Of a DNA stretch of 64,000 bases, positions 11,572 to 23,802 are shown piece after piece. The notes under the pieces were generated by a model. That model was not told where the DNA came from and made no database searches. It saw only the letters and a list, made by a program, of their open reading frames with translations. Source of the stretch: Marasmius tenuissimus (lineage: Eukaryota; Basidiomycota; Agaricomycetes; Agaricales; Marasmiaceae); contig JAQOTA010000068.1 of assembly GCA_029532415.1 (NCBI GenBank), forward strand, positions 124,001 through 188,000, given 5' to 3'. The stretch's first letter is position 1. Every line of letters starts with the position of its first letter. The translations under genes and the position numbers were made by a program.

Positions 11572-12725
11572 TCATTTCCCCTCCGCCATCAGGGCGATCC
11601 GTCCTCCCTCGTCAACCAATGGTGTAATGACATTCTCGACGGTCCCTGGCACGTCCAACATCAAAAAGATTTCGTGGTGAACACATCCGCAATCAGAACA
11701 CGCTTTACGCGGCCTCAATACACACATCTCCTCCAGCGCAGTGTGCACTAAACGTTCTACAGAGAGGTTAGTTATCCCATCCCGCCGATAGTGAGAAAAC
11801 TTACCGACGTAGTGGCAATGTTTGACCGGCACAGGCGGAAACCACGTATGTTTTTGGGAAGGACACTGTTGCTGCCACTGTCTTTCCCGACGTTCGGGAT
11901 CCACGGTTCTGCGTACTTTATAGGCAACAGTGTTGCTGAGGTCAAGGTCGGTGACGTCGCTGAAATCCACTCCGTCAATCCGGAAGACGTATACGAATCC
12001 CTTCCCCTCGGAGGTTGAGATCCCTTTCTCGATCGCGGCGTGTGTCTTGAGCCACAGTTTGACATCTAGAATAAAGGTGAGTACACGACCGTTGATGAAT
12101 TGAAGATGAACTTACATTCGTCATCGAAGGATTCCGCAATATAAGTTGATTCATAAGGGGATTCGACACTGACGGAAAAGCAACTAATGCTGAACGCTGG
12201 TACGGCTGCCGTGCCCATTGGTTTCGTTTTCGGTCGAGAGCTGGTGATGGGAGGAATAACGATCCGGACGATTCGAATCCCCTCGTTGTCGTTGACGGTC
12301 GAGAGCTGAATTCGAAGGTGACCAAGCGAGGAGCGACGTAACCGTTTCGTTTCGTCGACGAGCGGATGCTGAAGTCGACGGGGATGGGAAGAAAGGATCT
12401 TGAGGTCGGTCAGGGTGAATGGGAGATGCTGTTCTGAACGTTGTGTCTTCGTTTGCGTCGATGCTTGGAGTCGCGAAACCGGTAGGATGAAGGAGAGGAA
12501 GGATAACCAAGGTGGCTTTTGGAAAGGTAAGGTCAGTTTTCGAGGGGCCAGACAGACGTTCTCGAGGCTCACCAAAACCCTAGATACCTTCCTGAACCTC
12601 ACAAGTACCTCCCAATCGAAGATGAAACAAGTCTTGATGAAAGGAAAAGTTGATTTTGTCTCAGAAAGGGCTTGCAGCTGTATAAATGAGATGTTTCTCA
12701 GATATGAGATCAAGAGCATGATCAA
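11572..12725 (-). CDS. T5orf172 (GIY-YIG-like) domain protein
   Basis: The C-terminal exons are well supported. FDDE joins through a 50-base intron to YVKLWLKTHAAIEKGIS, then GKGFVYVFRIDGVDF, NTVAYKVRRTVDPERRERQW, a cysteine, and WFPPVPVKHCHYVE. A 48-base intron (near 11775-11822) leads to RLVHTALEEMCVLRPRKACS, then CGCVHHEIFLM and the stop at 11572. The pattern (F-V-Y-V-F strand, RT-x-P-x-RR, V-x-H-C-H-x-x-E-R, and a final H-H-E-x-F) fits the T5orf172/MUG113 family of the GIY-YIG nuclease superfamily, found as expanded small families in basidiomycetes. The N-terminal third is Ser/Pro-rich and low complexity. More than one frame is open there, so the first exons are uncertain. Whether it cuts DNA is not known; the Arg and Glu typical of the fold are present. 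Confidence 0.65.
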
Positions 12726-12899
12726 GAAGGAGAAATACTTACTGGAGGATACTCAGACCCTACAGAACCAAGGATGGTTGCAGATGGAGGGAGGAGAGTC
12801 ACTGATGAGGATGGAAGCAGGAAGCAAGGAGAATGAACAAACTTTCCCAGGCTTGCTGACGAGGTAAGCCATTTTCTCGCGTCGGAGGCTCGCTCATTC

Positions 12900-15800
12900 G
12901 ACCTCGTTCTCCTCATCTATCGTTCTCATACGGAAGCGCATTTTTCACGGTTCAGTGCGTAACCGCCTATCATACTTTTGAATTACCAAGAATATTATCC
13001 CCCTCGAGCACTAAAGGTGCTGTGCGGCCGTGGGCCGGAAACCTTTGAGTTCATGGTTTCGATATGATTGTCTTCGACGTATTAGGTCGGCTTTGACAGC
13101 TTTTGCTCGTAGAAGGGTCAATAATCGACTCGACAGATGCTGCACTTGTACGCTCATCTGTCTTCCAGCTCCTCGCATCTTCTGGGTATGACGGCACATC
13201 GGAAGTGGTTAGTTGGTACTCAGATGAACACAGCGGGCAGCTCGTTTGGCCAAAACGATACTCGTTGAGCACGCAAGCGTACCAACGACGGTGTCCGAGT
13301 TACATTACAACAGTGATTCCGCGATCACGACTTCTATCTCATCCGTTAGTCTGCCATTCGAAATTGTATCTCTTTCCTTTACCCATAGTCTCTCATCGTC
13401 GCTATCCTTAACGCTATAAACTATTATTGGGAGGTATGAGATTGACTTGTACATGTATTCACTGCTCAATCATCGCGCGAGATTACCCTTTCACTGCTCG
13501 AGCGCTCCACGTGGATTACCCTGTCATCAAGTAAGGATCGTGTATTGCGAACTGACCAACGAAAACCTCGTGCATTGGGTAACAAAGGGATGACCTTGCT
13601 GCAGGAAGATGCCTCGTGTTGCGGCATGCCAATTGTCGGCCCTTTTGTCTCCCGCTACGTCTTCCTTTCGTCTGAATATGTTGAGCCTTTCGGCCGTCCA
13701 TTCGGCCGTCTTTTTGGTTCCGGAAGGTTCTCACTTCTGCATGCCGATCTCCGACATTACTCTCAGTCGAATCGGCACCTGTCTTGCAGCACATGCGGCG
13801 CCTTTCGGCTAACTTTCACCTGGTGTTTATATTCTAGTTTCGGCCGGCCTAATCTAGGCTGTGCCAGTGGTGTATACTGATAGTGAGAACGTTGATACTA
13901 ACTGATTCAGGTGTCCTGACGTGGGCCATTACTTACGGCAATGCTCAACACAGCCCCAATGATAGCATTTTTGCTGCCAGAGAAGGTACCATCGTCGTTG
14001 TTCATATGTATCTGCGGGGTGGAAAGGAGGTATTGGAGACGCGTCGTCTCGCAAAACGAGACTTTTATTCACCTGTACGACGATCATCAGCGGATCCATT
14101 CGATGAACCGGGTGTTTGATGAGTTTCACATTCAACACCTATTTTCGGTCAATCGAAAGCTTTTGGTGGGAACGCAAAGACTGTTAGCTGAGTGCTGCTG
14201 AGTGGAGACTGCAATCTAGAAGCGCGTTGACTGCGAGTTGTGATACGTAGAGAGCATTGTAGACAAAGGGCGTAGAAGCACTCGACATTAGTTGATGGCA
14301 CGCACGGTAACCCAAAGAAGGCACCACCCACGAACGAGTCTTGGGCTTACAGGAATGGTAGAAATGTTTGTCAGGACGGGTCTGAGAGATTCGAAGAGAT
14401 GATTGAAGTTCCAGCTGACCATTTGCGTCAGACTTTCTCAACTCTTCGAGGCTGCAGAACAGGCTCAACGTCCAGCAGGACTGACCAGTATGGAGGAAGG
14501 CCGCTTGACGAGGGCTGAAGGTGTTGTACTATGAACCATGTTGGGGAGGTATCGCAAAGGCTCTCAGCAAAGGAGCTTGAGGTACGAATTCTAGTGTAGA
14601 CAGGCTCCAAAAATATTGCCTTGGGGAGGGTGTACACTGTCAGTGTACTGCATGAAGCTAAGGAGGGGAGAGGGCAACAAGGCTCGGACCGGAGCTTTCA
14701 CCACAGGCGCCAGGCCGGCGTGGGAAACGTCGTCCGAACCGCTCGCAGAGTCCGGACCTGGCTGGGCCTTCGTGACGTCGGCTTCTCCCTCAACTTCAAG
14801 TCACCTTCCTCGTATCTCTATGTTTACGTTGCTCAACCGATCTCTATCGTTGACCTGAAACATGCTGATGATTTGCAGGTTTTCTTACTTACTCCACGTT
14901 CACAATACTCCTCAAATCTCGAATCTCGTTAATACTAGTAATCGAATAGTCCCGGTTGCTTTCAGCGTGAGTAGCACTGGAACGGTCGGGCTATACCTGA
15001 ACGAACTTCGTCATGAACTTGAATGACCTCAATATGAGGTCTCATAGCTGTTGATCAAGGTACGCTCTGTTTGACATCTCTTGCAATCCTCATGTCATTG
15101 TCAAATTATATAGGTACTCTAAAGGCCACATTGTTCGCAGTCTGGCAAGTGTTCGCAAGCTGGGCTGGTTCGTTTGAGATTCACCTCGGTGTTCTTGAGT
15201 CCCAACAACACACTCGCCGTCGCTCGGAAGCTCGCAGGGTCCGTATCGCTACTTTCGTGATTCACCTCTTCTTTCACCAGCGGTGAAACATCCCCATAAA
15301 TGGCCAGAATATTTCGTAAGTTCACCAGCATACATTCATATATGTACGAATTGCCTGACGACCGCCGACAATGTAGGCCGAGCCTTTTCATCTCGCGGTG
15401 TATCCTCCGAATTCGCAGCCTGGATTTCCACCGGCTAAACCTACAACGTCTCCTTCCACTTCAAGTAGCGAGTCATCATGGATTACGTGGGCGGCACGAA
15501 CATCTCGTTATGCGCATTTATCTCAGTCTCGACCGTTATACTGAAATGTAAGTGTCTGAACTTGTATCTAAGACCGGACTCTTTACATGACGTCCTTTGG
15601 CTATTCGAAACGTCGAGACGTCGAAACTTTGGTCCGGGTCCTGTTTTCAATTAAGATGGCGACAATTGCACGCTCATTACGCCCTATGGGGCTCGGATTC
15701 GGAAATATCAGGATTCAGGATGATATGTTCTACTCACCTTGAAGTCGCCTATCAAGGATTGGACAGGTAGAATGCTGGACTTGTTGCCTGACAAGAATCT

Positions 15801-15900
15801 TACTCACGATACACTTGCTCCATCGAAACAGTCCTCAGCTCATGTATTTATACGAAGGGCGCATTCGCGAAGAAATCATCCCCCGGGGTTCTCACTGCGA
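12900..15900. other. Gene-poor stretch with unresolved short frames
   Basis: Short open frames occur on both strands, for example minus 13051-13272 with a CPLCSS pair, minus 14184-14468, and plus 14621-14932. None could be joined into a convincing gene. The minus frame with GQTSCPLCSSEYQ could be the end of a zinc finger, but its partner ligands are not in register. Degenerate repeats of ttcggccgtc occur at about 13687-13712. Confidence 0.3.
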
Positions 15901-15903
15901 CAA

Positions 15904-17885
15904 ATGCTTGCCTACGTTGCGCTAGCAATCGCATCCTGCGGCCTCGCTCTCCAAACACGGGCTCATCCCTCTGCTGTAGAACCTCGTGGTCTCTCGGAGG
16001 TGTGCACTCAGATCAAGGATGCCATCTCCCCCGCATCAGAAGTGTTCCTCTTTGGTGTGTCCCATCTTTGGACGTGCTCAGGATCGTACTGACGACCTTA
16101 CAGGAACCCCCTCATACTGGAAGGACGTGTCTCACTGGGCGTCTTCCAGCACGCAGGTCGCCGAGTGTAGCGTTGAACCTGGAACTGCGGAAGATGTGGG
16201 CATCATCGTAAGCGTTCCCGTCCGAATTCATCCCCTTGGAGTTCAACTCTAATCTGGGACCGCGGTTGTTAGCTAGGCATTCTTGGTAGCACTCGGACAC
16301 CGTTTGCCGTGAGTGCGTTTCATCTTCGTTTCCTTCGTTGACTAACGGAAGAACTCTACTTAGGTGAAAGGCGGTGGCCACGCTTCGAACCCCGGGTTCT
16401 CTTCAACCACAGGGGTGCATATTGCCATGTCCCGCTTCTCGGAGGTGACATACGATGCTGCATCTCAAACGGCAGTTATTGGCTCCGGATTGGTTTGGGA
16501 TGATGTCTATGCTGCCCTCGCTCCACACAATGTCAACGTCGTTGGAGGTCGAGTCACTGGTGTCGGTGTAGCTGGTTTCACTTTGGGAGGAGGATACTCG
16601 TGGCTTTCAAACCAGCACGGTCTGACTGTCGATACTATCACCGCGTTTGAACTGGTCAAGCCGGATGGAACTGTGGTCTCGGTCACCGAGGACTCGGATG
16701 CGGACCTATTCTTTTCGCTCAAGGTACGAAGGATTTTCAATGATTTTGTGGCGAGATATTGATCGCTTGTCCTCCAGGGAGGCATGAACAATTTCGTGAG
16801 ATAACACCTCCTCCAATGACATCGAGGTTCCTGATCATATGATAATGTAGGGCATCGTCACCCGTTTCACGCTCAAAACATTCCCTCAAGGACAAGTTTG
16901 GGTATATTTCCTTGACTTCTGGCTTCTCTGATATGCTTGACTGAAACACGAACCACGTTTTAGGGCGGCCTCATGACGTTTACGGCTCTTGGAGTTGATG
17001 AAGTTACAGCAGCCACCGCCAAATTTTCGGCTGAAGTGACTGACCCCAAAGCATCTATCATCACGACTTACAACTTCATCGCAGGCTCGGTAGGATTCTT
17101 CCTACTCAGTTGCCGAATGATCAATTGATTGTCATCGCTGCACTCCAGATCGGTGTATCACTGCTCATGTTCTACGATGGACCATCGCCACCAGCAGGAA
17201 TCTTTGACGATTTCTTGGCTATCAACCACTTTACGAAGGATGTTAAAACCAGAGAATTCTTAGATCTCATCTTAACCCCACCCTCCGACGCGACCGCGGG
17301 GCAAAGGTACGTCCTAATTGTGACCCTCAAACCATCTCTATTGACGTATAGTACCTTCAGGGCAATCTTCAATACTGTTCCCTTGCTGGAATTATCGCCC
17401 GCTGTTGTGGGCGCGGTAGTGAACGAAACCAAGGTCCGTTTATACTTCGTGCGTGTGCGTGATCCGCGTTTTGACGCCCTATCTAGCACTGGGGACTTGC
17501 CATGTCTCTCATTTCAGGAACCTTTATCTCTTACGATGTCGAACCATTCCACTCCAGCCTCCTCTCGCACACTTCCTCTCCTTCGGCTTACCCGCCCACA
17601 AGAGACAAAGTCTACCTGCCACTCAACATCTACTACGCCTGGACGCTCAGTCTGTCCGATTCCGCCATGCATGACGCCATCAGGGAAAGTACCGCTCGCC
17701 TAGAGAACTTCGCGGTCTCGGAGGGTCAATTCGGGGTGGATACCGCCTCCAGGTACGCCAACTACGCGATATATGACACACCTGTGTCCAGGATATACGG
17801 GGGAAACCTGGGTAGACTGCAGGCCACCAAGGCAAGAGTGGACCCAGACAATGTCATGGGTCTCGCCGGCGGCTTCAAAATTTAG
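15904..17885 (+). CDS. Secreted BBE-like FAD-linked oxidase
   Basis: The ATG at 15904 gives a signal peptide (MLAYVALAIASCGLALQTRA). Several short introns interrupt the gene. The FAD-binding PCMH part follows: SYWKDVSHWASSSTQVAECS, then FAVKGGGHASNPGFSSTTG, whose His in GGGH is at the position used for 8-alpha-histidyl FAD linkage. Next come VGGRVTGVGVAGFTLGGGYS and WLSNQHGLTVDTI. The place where bicovalent enzymes carry a Cys (G-x-C) reads GGYSW, so mono-covalent binding is expected. The end has the BBE-domain pattern SRYANYAIYDTPVSRIYGGN and LQATKARVDPDNVMGLAGGF. The family oxidises sugars, alcohols or secondary metabolites with O2 outside the cell. The substrate cannot be read from sequence. 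A relic of this gene's 3' end lies at about 19.1-19.2 kb. Confidence 0.85.
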
Positions 17886-18116
17886 ATACCCGCTATCATC
17901 AGGATCTTTATTTCTAATAATAATAAGTAGTACATCATTTTCACTTTTAAATATACAGGCGATCATTCAAATGAGCGCTTGATACATGCATGGCTGGAAA
18001 GCAAAAAGCAAACGAGACAAGAAAAATAGGGTCGTGGCAGAACACGGGAGCAGGGGTATTGTAATAGTACAGGAACAGACAAGAGGCGATGCAGCAAAGT
18101 AAGTTGTGTACGACTT

Positions 18117-18779
18117 TCAATCAGGGATCTCGATATTCTCTGTACCTACCGGTGGCCGTAGAGGCTCCCGTGGTCTTCTCGCGGTACTCGAACCAGTAGG
18201 GTATCGGGCTGAGACATTGACCCCAAAAAGTCTCCTAGTTCCCGTTTTGCAACGCGCTTTAGACTCTAAAGAAAAATACCAGATCAGCGGACGGAAAGTC
18301 TCACACTACATGGGACAATATACTGACCAGTCTCACCTCACCTTGACTAAACCCAGAATAGTCGGAATCAATGATGCGAAACAACAGGAGAGGTCAACAC
18401 CCTTCTATCACTCGCTGTAATCTCTATGAGGTCCTCCATGGTGGTCATGCCCAGACCCCGAGGTAGGTGAAGACTTGGCGATGCCTGACCTATTGACTCA
18501 ACTTCTCCCGCTTCCTCTTCTTCACAACGGGCATAAACCGTTCGCGAGAGAGGTCGAGTCGAGATGGCGTTTGGCCTGTAGACGTCGATGCGCATCCACA
18601 GGCTTCTTATCATCCGAGGCATCGGATGGATAGAGAATATGTTCGAGCTGTGAAAACAACGATGGAACGTAGAGCTCTGATGTATTGTCAACGTTCATCT
18701 CAGCTGCTGAAGACTTGCTTGGCGGCTCATTCTCCGATCGTGCATGTCTTCGAGCTCGTCGTCGCATACCGTAGTACAA
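18117..18779 (-). pseudogene. Decayed copy of the acidic protein gene
   Basis: This minus-strand region is a diverged copy of the 3' half of the gene at 19463-20747. The parts EEEEAGEVESIGQ and RVAKREL match EEEAVRIESMDF and RGVKREL, and the final IEIPD parallels IEISD before the stop. After RVAKREL the frame leaves the homologous register and stops before the aligned end is reached, and the middle exons do not join. I read it as a pseudogene. It directly follows the FAD oxidase gene, tail to tail, in the same arrangement as in the second copy. Confidence 0.6.
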
Positions 18780-19084
18780 GGTAGACGCGGACTCCGTTCA
18801 AAGGTTACTGGAACGCAAGAAGTGTGGACTCTGGGAGATCGACATGTCAAAACGTGACTGGAATTGAGATTGAAACAACTTGCTGCTTGAGCTTCAGTGT
18901 GCACAGGGTAATTCAAGAGAGGTCGGGGTGGATGTAGTGACGAATTGTAATTTGTGAAGAGAAGTCCCTGAGCTTTTCTCATTTCCCACGCCACACCTTG
19001 AATTCAAGCCTGACATGAACGGTCGACGGCAAGGATTGTATTCCTCCTCAGCCTCCTCCCATAAATTCAGCAACTCACTCGAGT

Positions 19085-19207
19085 CATGCATCCTGCGTTT
19101 ATAATATATGAGGGAAGTTCAGGTAGGATGTAGGTCACCAAGGCGAGACTCAGAAAGTGGATCCAGACAATCTCCTGGGCATTCGAGCCGGCGGCTTCAA
19201 AATCTAG
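19085..19207 (+). pseudogene. Relic of the FAD oxidase 3' end
   Basis: About 120 bases match the last coding bases of the FAD oxidase (17763-17885) and continue a little downstream. The shared core includes gtggatccagacaat / gtggacccagacaat and the final ccggcggcttcaaaat followed by a stop and agata. The frame is broken by small indels and the rest of the gene is absent. It marks the left part of a duplicated segment whose right part is the acidic protein gene. Confidence 0.7.
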
Positions 19208-19462
19208 ATATACCACCATTATCCACATACATATGTACATAATCATCACTCGTAGTATCAGCATTAAGTACAACAGTTCGAGTATAATTCCGGCAATTAG
19301 ATGAGCATTTGTATGGTTACAAAACAAGAAGTAAAGGGGTGAAGAAGCACTGAGAAATCTACCACAGACATGGGCCCATGGGCACGTATTGACTAGTCTA
19401 GTCATTCGGAAAAAGATCAAGAAAGTACAACAGGGAAGGCGAAGTTGTGCAAGTTTGAACAT

Positions 19463-20747
19463 TCAGTCAGAGATTTCAATGATCTCTGCACCCTCTGGTG
19501 GTGCTCCGCGCAGCTTCTTTGCGGCTCTCGAACCAGATGCATCTTCAGATACCAACCGGGTTAGTTCTTTCAGTTCACGTTTGACGCCACGCTGCATAGG
19601 TCAAGGACCGATGTCAGGGGAACATACACTTCTAACATCCATTGATGAAGTACCCACCTTGACTTCTCGAGCGATGAAGCTTTCAAGCTATATGAAACGA
19701 AGACGTTTGATCAGAGTGAGGGGAGGTTATTATCAGTATCCCACTCACTGCGAGCTTATTGATGAGAAGCTCAACTCCTTCCGGGTCGTCCTTTATGGCT
19801 ATGCCTGGGCCGCGAGAGCGAGAACGTGCATGGGATCTTAGTGCAACTGGGAAGTCCATCGACTCAATTCTCACTGCTTCCTCCTCCTTCACCTGCTTCA
19901 TGGCCGACTTGTGAGTGGGAAGACTCGATGTTGCTTGATCGCTAGGGATCGGAGTGAGAGACAAGGAATTGGATGGACCGAGAAGGTGTGATAATAATTG
20001 TGTATCTCTTCCAGCTATCAGGGCGGCAGCTGCCTCGTCGTTATTGTCCTGATCGGCTTCGTCGACCTCATCGTCCGCTGCATACCCGGAAAGCCCGGCG
20101 TCTTCCGTATGGGATCTACCTGACCGCATTGAGTTACGGCGAGTCAGCTCGAACGTTCATTCATCCCAGGCTCGCAGAAAACATACCCTTTTGTTTTCTA
20201 TCATGAGGTTGTTCTGAAGACTGTGAGGGGCCCGGAGACGGAGGAGAACTGGCCCCTGCTCGATTGGGCGGTGGACTTGAAGCGGCGGGCCCTCGGTCTG
20301 TTTCCGAGTCGCAATCCTCTCCCGACATCTCTGCATCGCTGTCCTCCTGTTTGATGGCAGGCCGCCTGCTCCCAGAGGCCCAAGTCCTTGTTGGCCGTGG
20401 TGAAAGTTGTCGTGCCTTGAATGCTGCCGCTGTCGGTATATATTCTTCGTTACCGGAGCCCTCGTCAGAGTTTTCCTTCTCCGTTGAATCGGCTTCGTAC
20501 CAAACGATAGGCTGAGACGTGATGAGCTCTGACGAGCATCGCTCAGAGGTTAAAAGACGATCGACGATTTTAGGGAGTCACCTCGGCGACATACCTCGTG
20601 GACGATATAGCAGACAAATCTCTCCGCATCAGGAAACAGGGAAAGGTGAACGTACCGGCCCGCCAGCAGTCCATACCAAACAAAGTAAACATCTCGGTAA
20701 GTAGCCCCGGTGGGCCTCTCCATACTCGATGTGGCGTCCGTACCCAT
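19463..20747 (-). CDS. Acidic, Ser/Glu-rich hypothetical (probably nuclear) protein
   Basis: Exons join in phase. FVCYIVHE splices at 20575 to PIVWYEADSTEKENSDEGSG, with low-complexity RRPAIKQEDSDAEMSGEDCD and a proline-rich part. An intron near 20130-20190 leads to GRSHTEDAGLSGYAADDEVD and LLSHLLGPSNS. Short exons LESFIAREVK and RGVKRELKELTRLVSE then lead to a basic-acidic end and a stop at 19463. The IKQED-like stretch resembles a SUMO-acceptor context (psi-K-x-E). The start is provisional: an ATG at 20747 is in frame, but upstream exons up to about 21.26 kb are possible. There is no enzyme domain; a scaffold or chromatin role is only a guess from composition. A decayed paralog lies at 18.1-18.8 kb. 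Confidence 0.55.
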
Positions 20748-21875
20748 ACACTGTGGGGTACGGAGCGCCCGTAGAGCCTGGCTGATGGATGCGTTCCACA
20801 ACGTAGCACCTGTACAGCTACCGCCACCGCTCCGTACACCTGCGTACAGGCCACGTCAAGGATACGGAGACCATGAATAGTACGGGTATTGCCCGCCTGA
20901 TTTCTTAAACTCTCCTTCATCCTGTTATCACCTCTGTCTTGGGCATGTTTATTGGGGTTTGACTCGCACTATACACCAGAAATCTTGTCGAAATAATAGC
21001 CTTCAGACTCATAGGAGGACTGGGTGCCTCCAACCATTCACACTGACCCGGACCGACCCTTGGAGACAAGCTCCAAAGCATCACGGCATCGGCACCATCT
21101 ACTTGCCCCACACCTACGTCATCGGCTGTATATAAGGAGTACCAATTTCTTGCATTGAATCTTGCTTCCCCTCCCGCATCAAAGCCGCGCGACTCTAGCA
21201 TCCTGTCCCCTTCACCCCTCGTCGCATATTGCAGATCCAGTGCGTATCTAAGGCGCCCCATGGAAACGTTTTGACATAGGTGCGGGCTTTATCTTATTGT
21301 TGTATTCTACCTATTCTGACACGGTTCCTTCCCCCAGTGTACCGTGTTCGTACGGGCTAGTGAGGACGGAGGGGAGAGTTTTACGAGGCATGCATCGGGA
21401 ATGAGGGAAGGGTGACGGCAGATCGGTACTAGGCTAGGCATATATTGACTGGTAGTACTGTCCGAATAAAATCTATCTTATTTTTATCCAATTTGGCCCA
21501 CCCATTATGTCAAGTAGCTGGTGGCGGCGAGCACTGTGGACTAGTTTCGAGTGTTTAGTATTACTATGTTTCGAAACGGAGTTGTATAGAGACCTACATG
21601 AAAATCTGAGGGCTCTACGGACCTATACGCACTTGTACGTGAGTTGGGCTAGATCTATACGGAGCTGTACGGAGCGATACGCTTTGGAAACTGGGGGTAT
21701 ACTGACTGTACTTACTTGTACTTACAGGGGGGGGCTTAAACTCTTGAATTTTCGCTACGGAGAGTACTTACCGCTACGTCTATGGTTCATTTTTTCCTGA
21801 TGCGAGGTTTTCATCGTATATACATTCATAGTCAACTTTCTTGTCCTTGCTAGAGATCGTGAAAATTTGTGTTTA
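20748..21875. other. Unresolved upstream region and repetitive short motifs
   Basis: A minus frame at 20917-21261 (115 codons) could be a first exon of the acidic gene but has no clear splice link. Between about 21590 and 21720 the sequence is crowded with near-repeats of tacgga, tacgt and tactt (for example tatacggagctgtacggag). Nothing else was recognised. Confidence 0.3.
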
Positions 21876-22524
21876 TCAATCGATTGCCAGGACTTGGGAG
21901 GATGCGTACCTTCCGGCAGCCTGATCGGTGGCGTGTCGAGATATCGCTCTTTTGGCCATGGGACTAAGAGATTCAAGGGCTATAAGTCCAGCCCTGATCG
22001 TCCCAAGATTGCTTTGGGTGGTTGAGCAAGAGGGGTCAGGGAAATCTTTGATCTCTCCGAAACAAAACGGCGTTTGGTCTTCGTCATACGTTTCGAAGTT
22101 GAATGTCTCGGTGGTCGCGGGGCCTTTATCAATGATCTCGTTGCACACGTTGGTGTTGCATCTATGTGGACGTACATCACGAGATCGCGGTCAGGTAGAC
22201 GATAGCCATCCACAACGACGCGGAAACGCTGGCAACACATCGATATTGTTCGTGGTTTAGGGAGTCTTCAACAAAAGCTGAGCGCTGGGGACTTACTGTA
22301 TTTGGTTTAAATTCAACGAACGCAACACTCCGTTCTAGCCTTTCCTTCGGTTGTTTGGGTTTAATAACCCACTGCCTACTCTCCGCCGGGATGAAATGAG
22401 GTGCCCTCGTCCATGTATCTAACTCTGTGTCCCAATACTCCAAGTGTACTCCGAGGTCATCTTTCCTGGCTTCACCACAGTAGGGGGGTGCAAGGGCAGT
22501 CTTTCGAGCGCGATTGGGTGGCAT
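21876..22524 (-). CDS. Small hypothetical protein (possibly DUF7918-like)
   Basis: Three exons join in phase. MPPNRARKTALAPPYCGEAR through VAFVEFKPNT is the first. A 67-base intron leads to RFRVVVDGYRLPDRDL, and a 44-base intron (GTGATG to ACGAG) leads to IIDKGPATTETFNFETYDED, QTPFCFGEIKDFPD, NLGTIRAGLIAL and a stop at 21876. The pattern V-x-V-D-G, then F-x-F, then L-G-x-I reminds me of DUF7918-type proteins that are common in basidiomycetes, but similarity is weak by eye. Length is about 180 residues. There is no signal peptide and no known activity. Confidence 0.5.
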
Positions 22525-23802
22525 ATTCGACCTAGTCACCTACTTGGCAGGTCATGATCAGTAATCATCAAACGCACAAACCCGTAGGGACATAGCAAGG
22601 AAAGTTCAACCTACTTTCAAGTCCCTCAACAAACCAACGATTGTTGGATGGAAGTCAAAACGAGCAAGGATGTCAAAAAACGATATATTCTTGTTGGCGG
22701 CGGTGGATCAGTGCTGAGTGGGGTTTTCAAGCTGGACGTAAGTTCGAATTCACTGAGCTACTTAGATTCACCTGACCGTGATCAGCGCGAACGTGAGAAA
22801 ATCAACCTAATCAACCTGACCAGTGACTAGTGACTAGTGACTGCGAGCAACATGTTGCAAGTTACAGTCGCGATTCAGTCAGCGAATCTCTCGAACCAGA
22901 CGTCGGTCGCATGTTGTCTGTGACTTACCATTCCCCGGAATGGCCACGCTTAGCTCTGATGCATACTCCAAACCAAGGTCCAAAATACTTCAACAAGAAA
23001 CTTTGACTCCAAAGTCGGACTAAGTTTGTCGTCCATCATTTCACCCCCGCTTCTGCAGGGATCCTGACAGTGACACAAACTCCGACAGGTTCTCGAATTC
23101 TATCACGCTGGCATTTTCACTCCTGCGATTAAATTTGCCTCAACTTGTTCCACAAAATCGCTCTTTACAATTTACTCGAATCCGTGTACGTTATCCGTGA
23201 GTCTTCGACGTTTTAACTCAAACCCAAGCACCTTGTTCGGTATGGGCTCCTCCTATTCGTCAAGTCTACGGGCAACCAATCAAACCTTGATTTTCGTACG
23301 AGGATTGGGCCGCGTTGCGATTGGCCACCGTCATATCGTTTTTTCATTTTACATGCGATGATCACCCAAACCTCAACCTCGGCCGACTATACTACTAGCA
23401 GTGGAGGGTCACAGGATCGGACTGGCGACTCTTGGTGGGATGAGTGAATTGGCATTGGCAAGCACAAGAGTTGGGGCGTACGTTGAAGCCTGATAAGGGT
23501 ATCATGATAAGCGTCTGGTACGGGAATGGGATGCGGAAACTTCACCAATGAGGTGAGTCCAAATCTGTGGTGTTCGTGGTGTCATTCAACTCAAACAGTC
23601 ATAGTACGACTTGGATCCTTAATACTCCTATACCATGTGCGGACCTTGACCGTTAAATCTTTTAGCCATATCTACGAGCTTTTGCTCTATCTCGGGACTT
23701 ACTCCGTTCCGTACCACCGCCCTTTTTAAACCTATCGGTGCAGTCTCAACTGGGGATCTCGATACCCCTCCAATCTACTCAGAAGAAACCCTCGAAACTG
23801 CG
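22525..23802. other. Intergenic, divergent promoters
   Basis: No gene with support is seen in this 1.3 kb gap between the minus-strand small gene and the plus-strand nitrilase. A 9-base direct repeat (tgactagtgactagtgact) occurs at about 22824-22842. Frames at 22648-22830 and 23526-23729 look non-coding. Confidence 0.35.

Noticed and set aside
12184..12510. Ser/Pro-rich alternative frame within the T5orf172 gene
   Set aside because: It stops at 12184 and cannot splice in phase to the well-supported C-terminal exons without an extra intron; kept only as a possible part of the N-terminal region.
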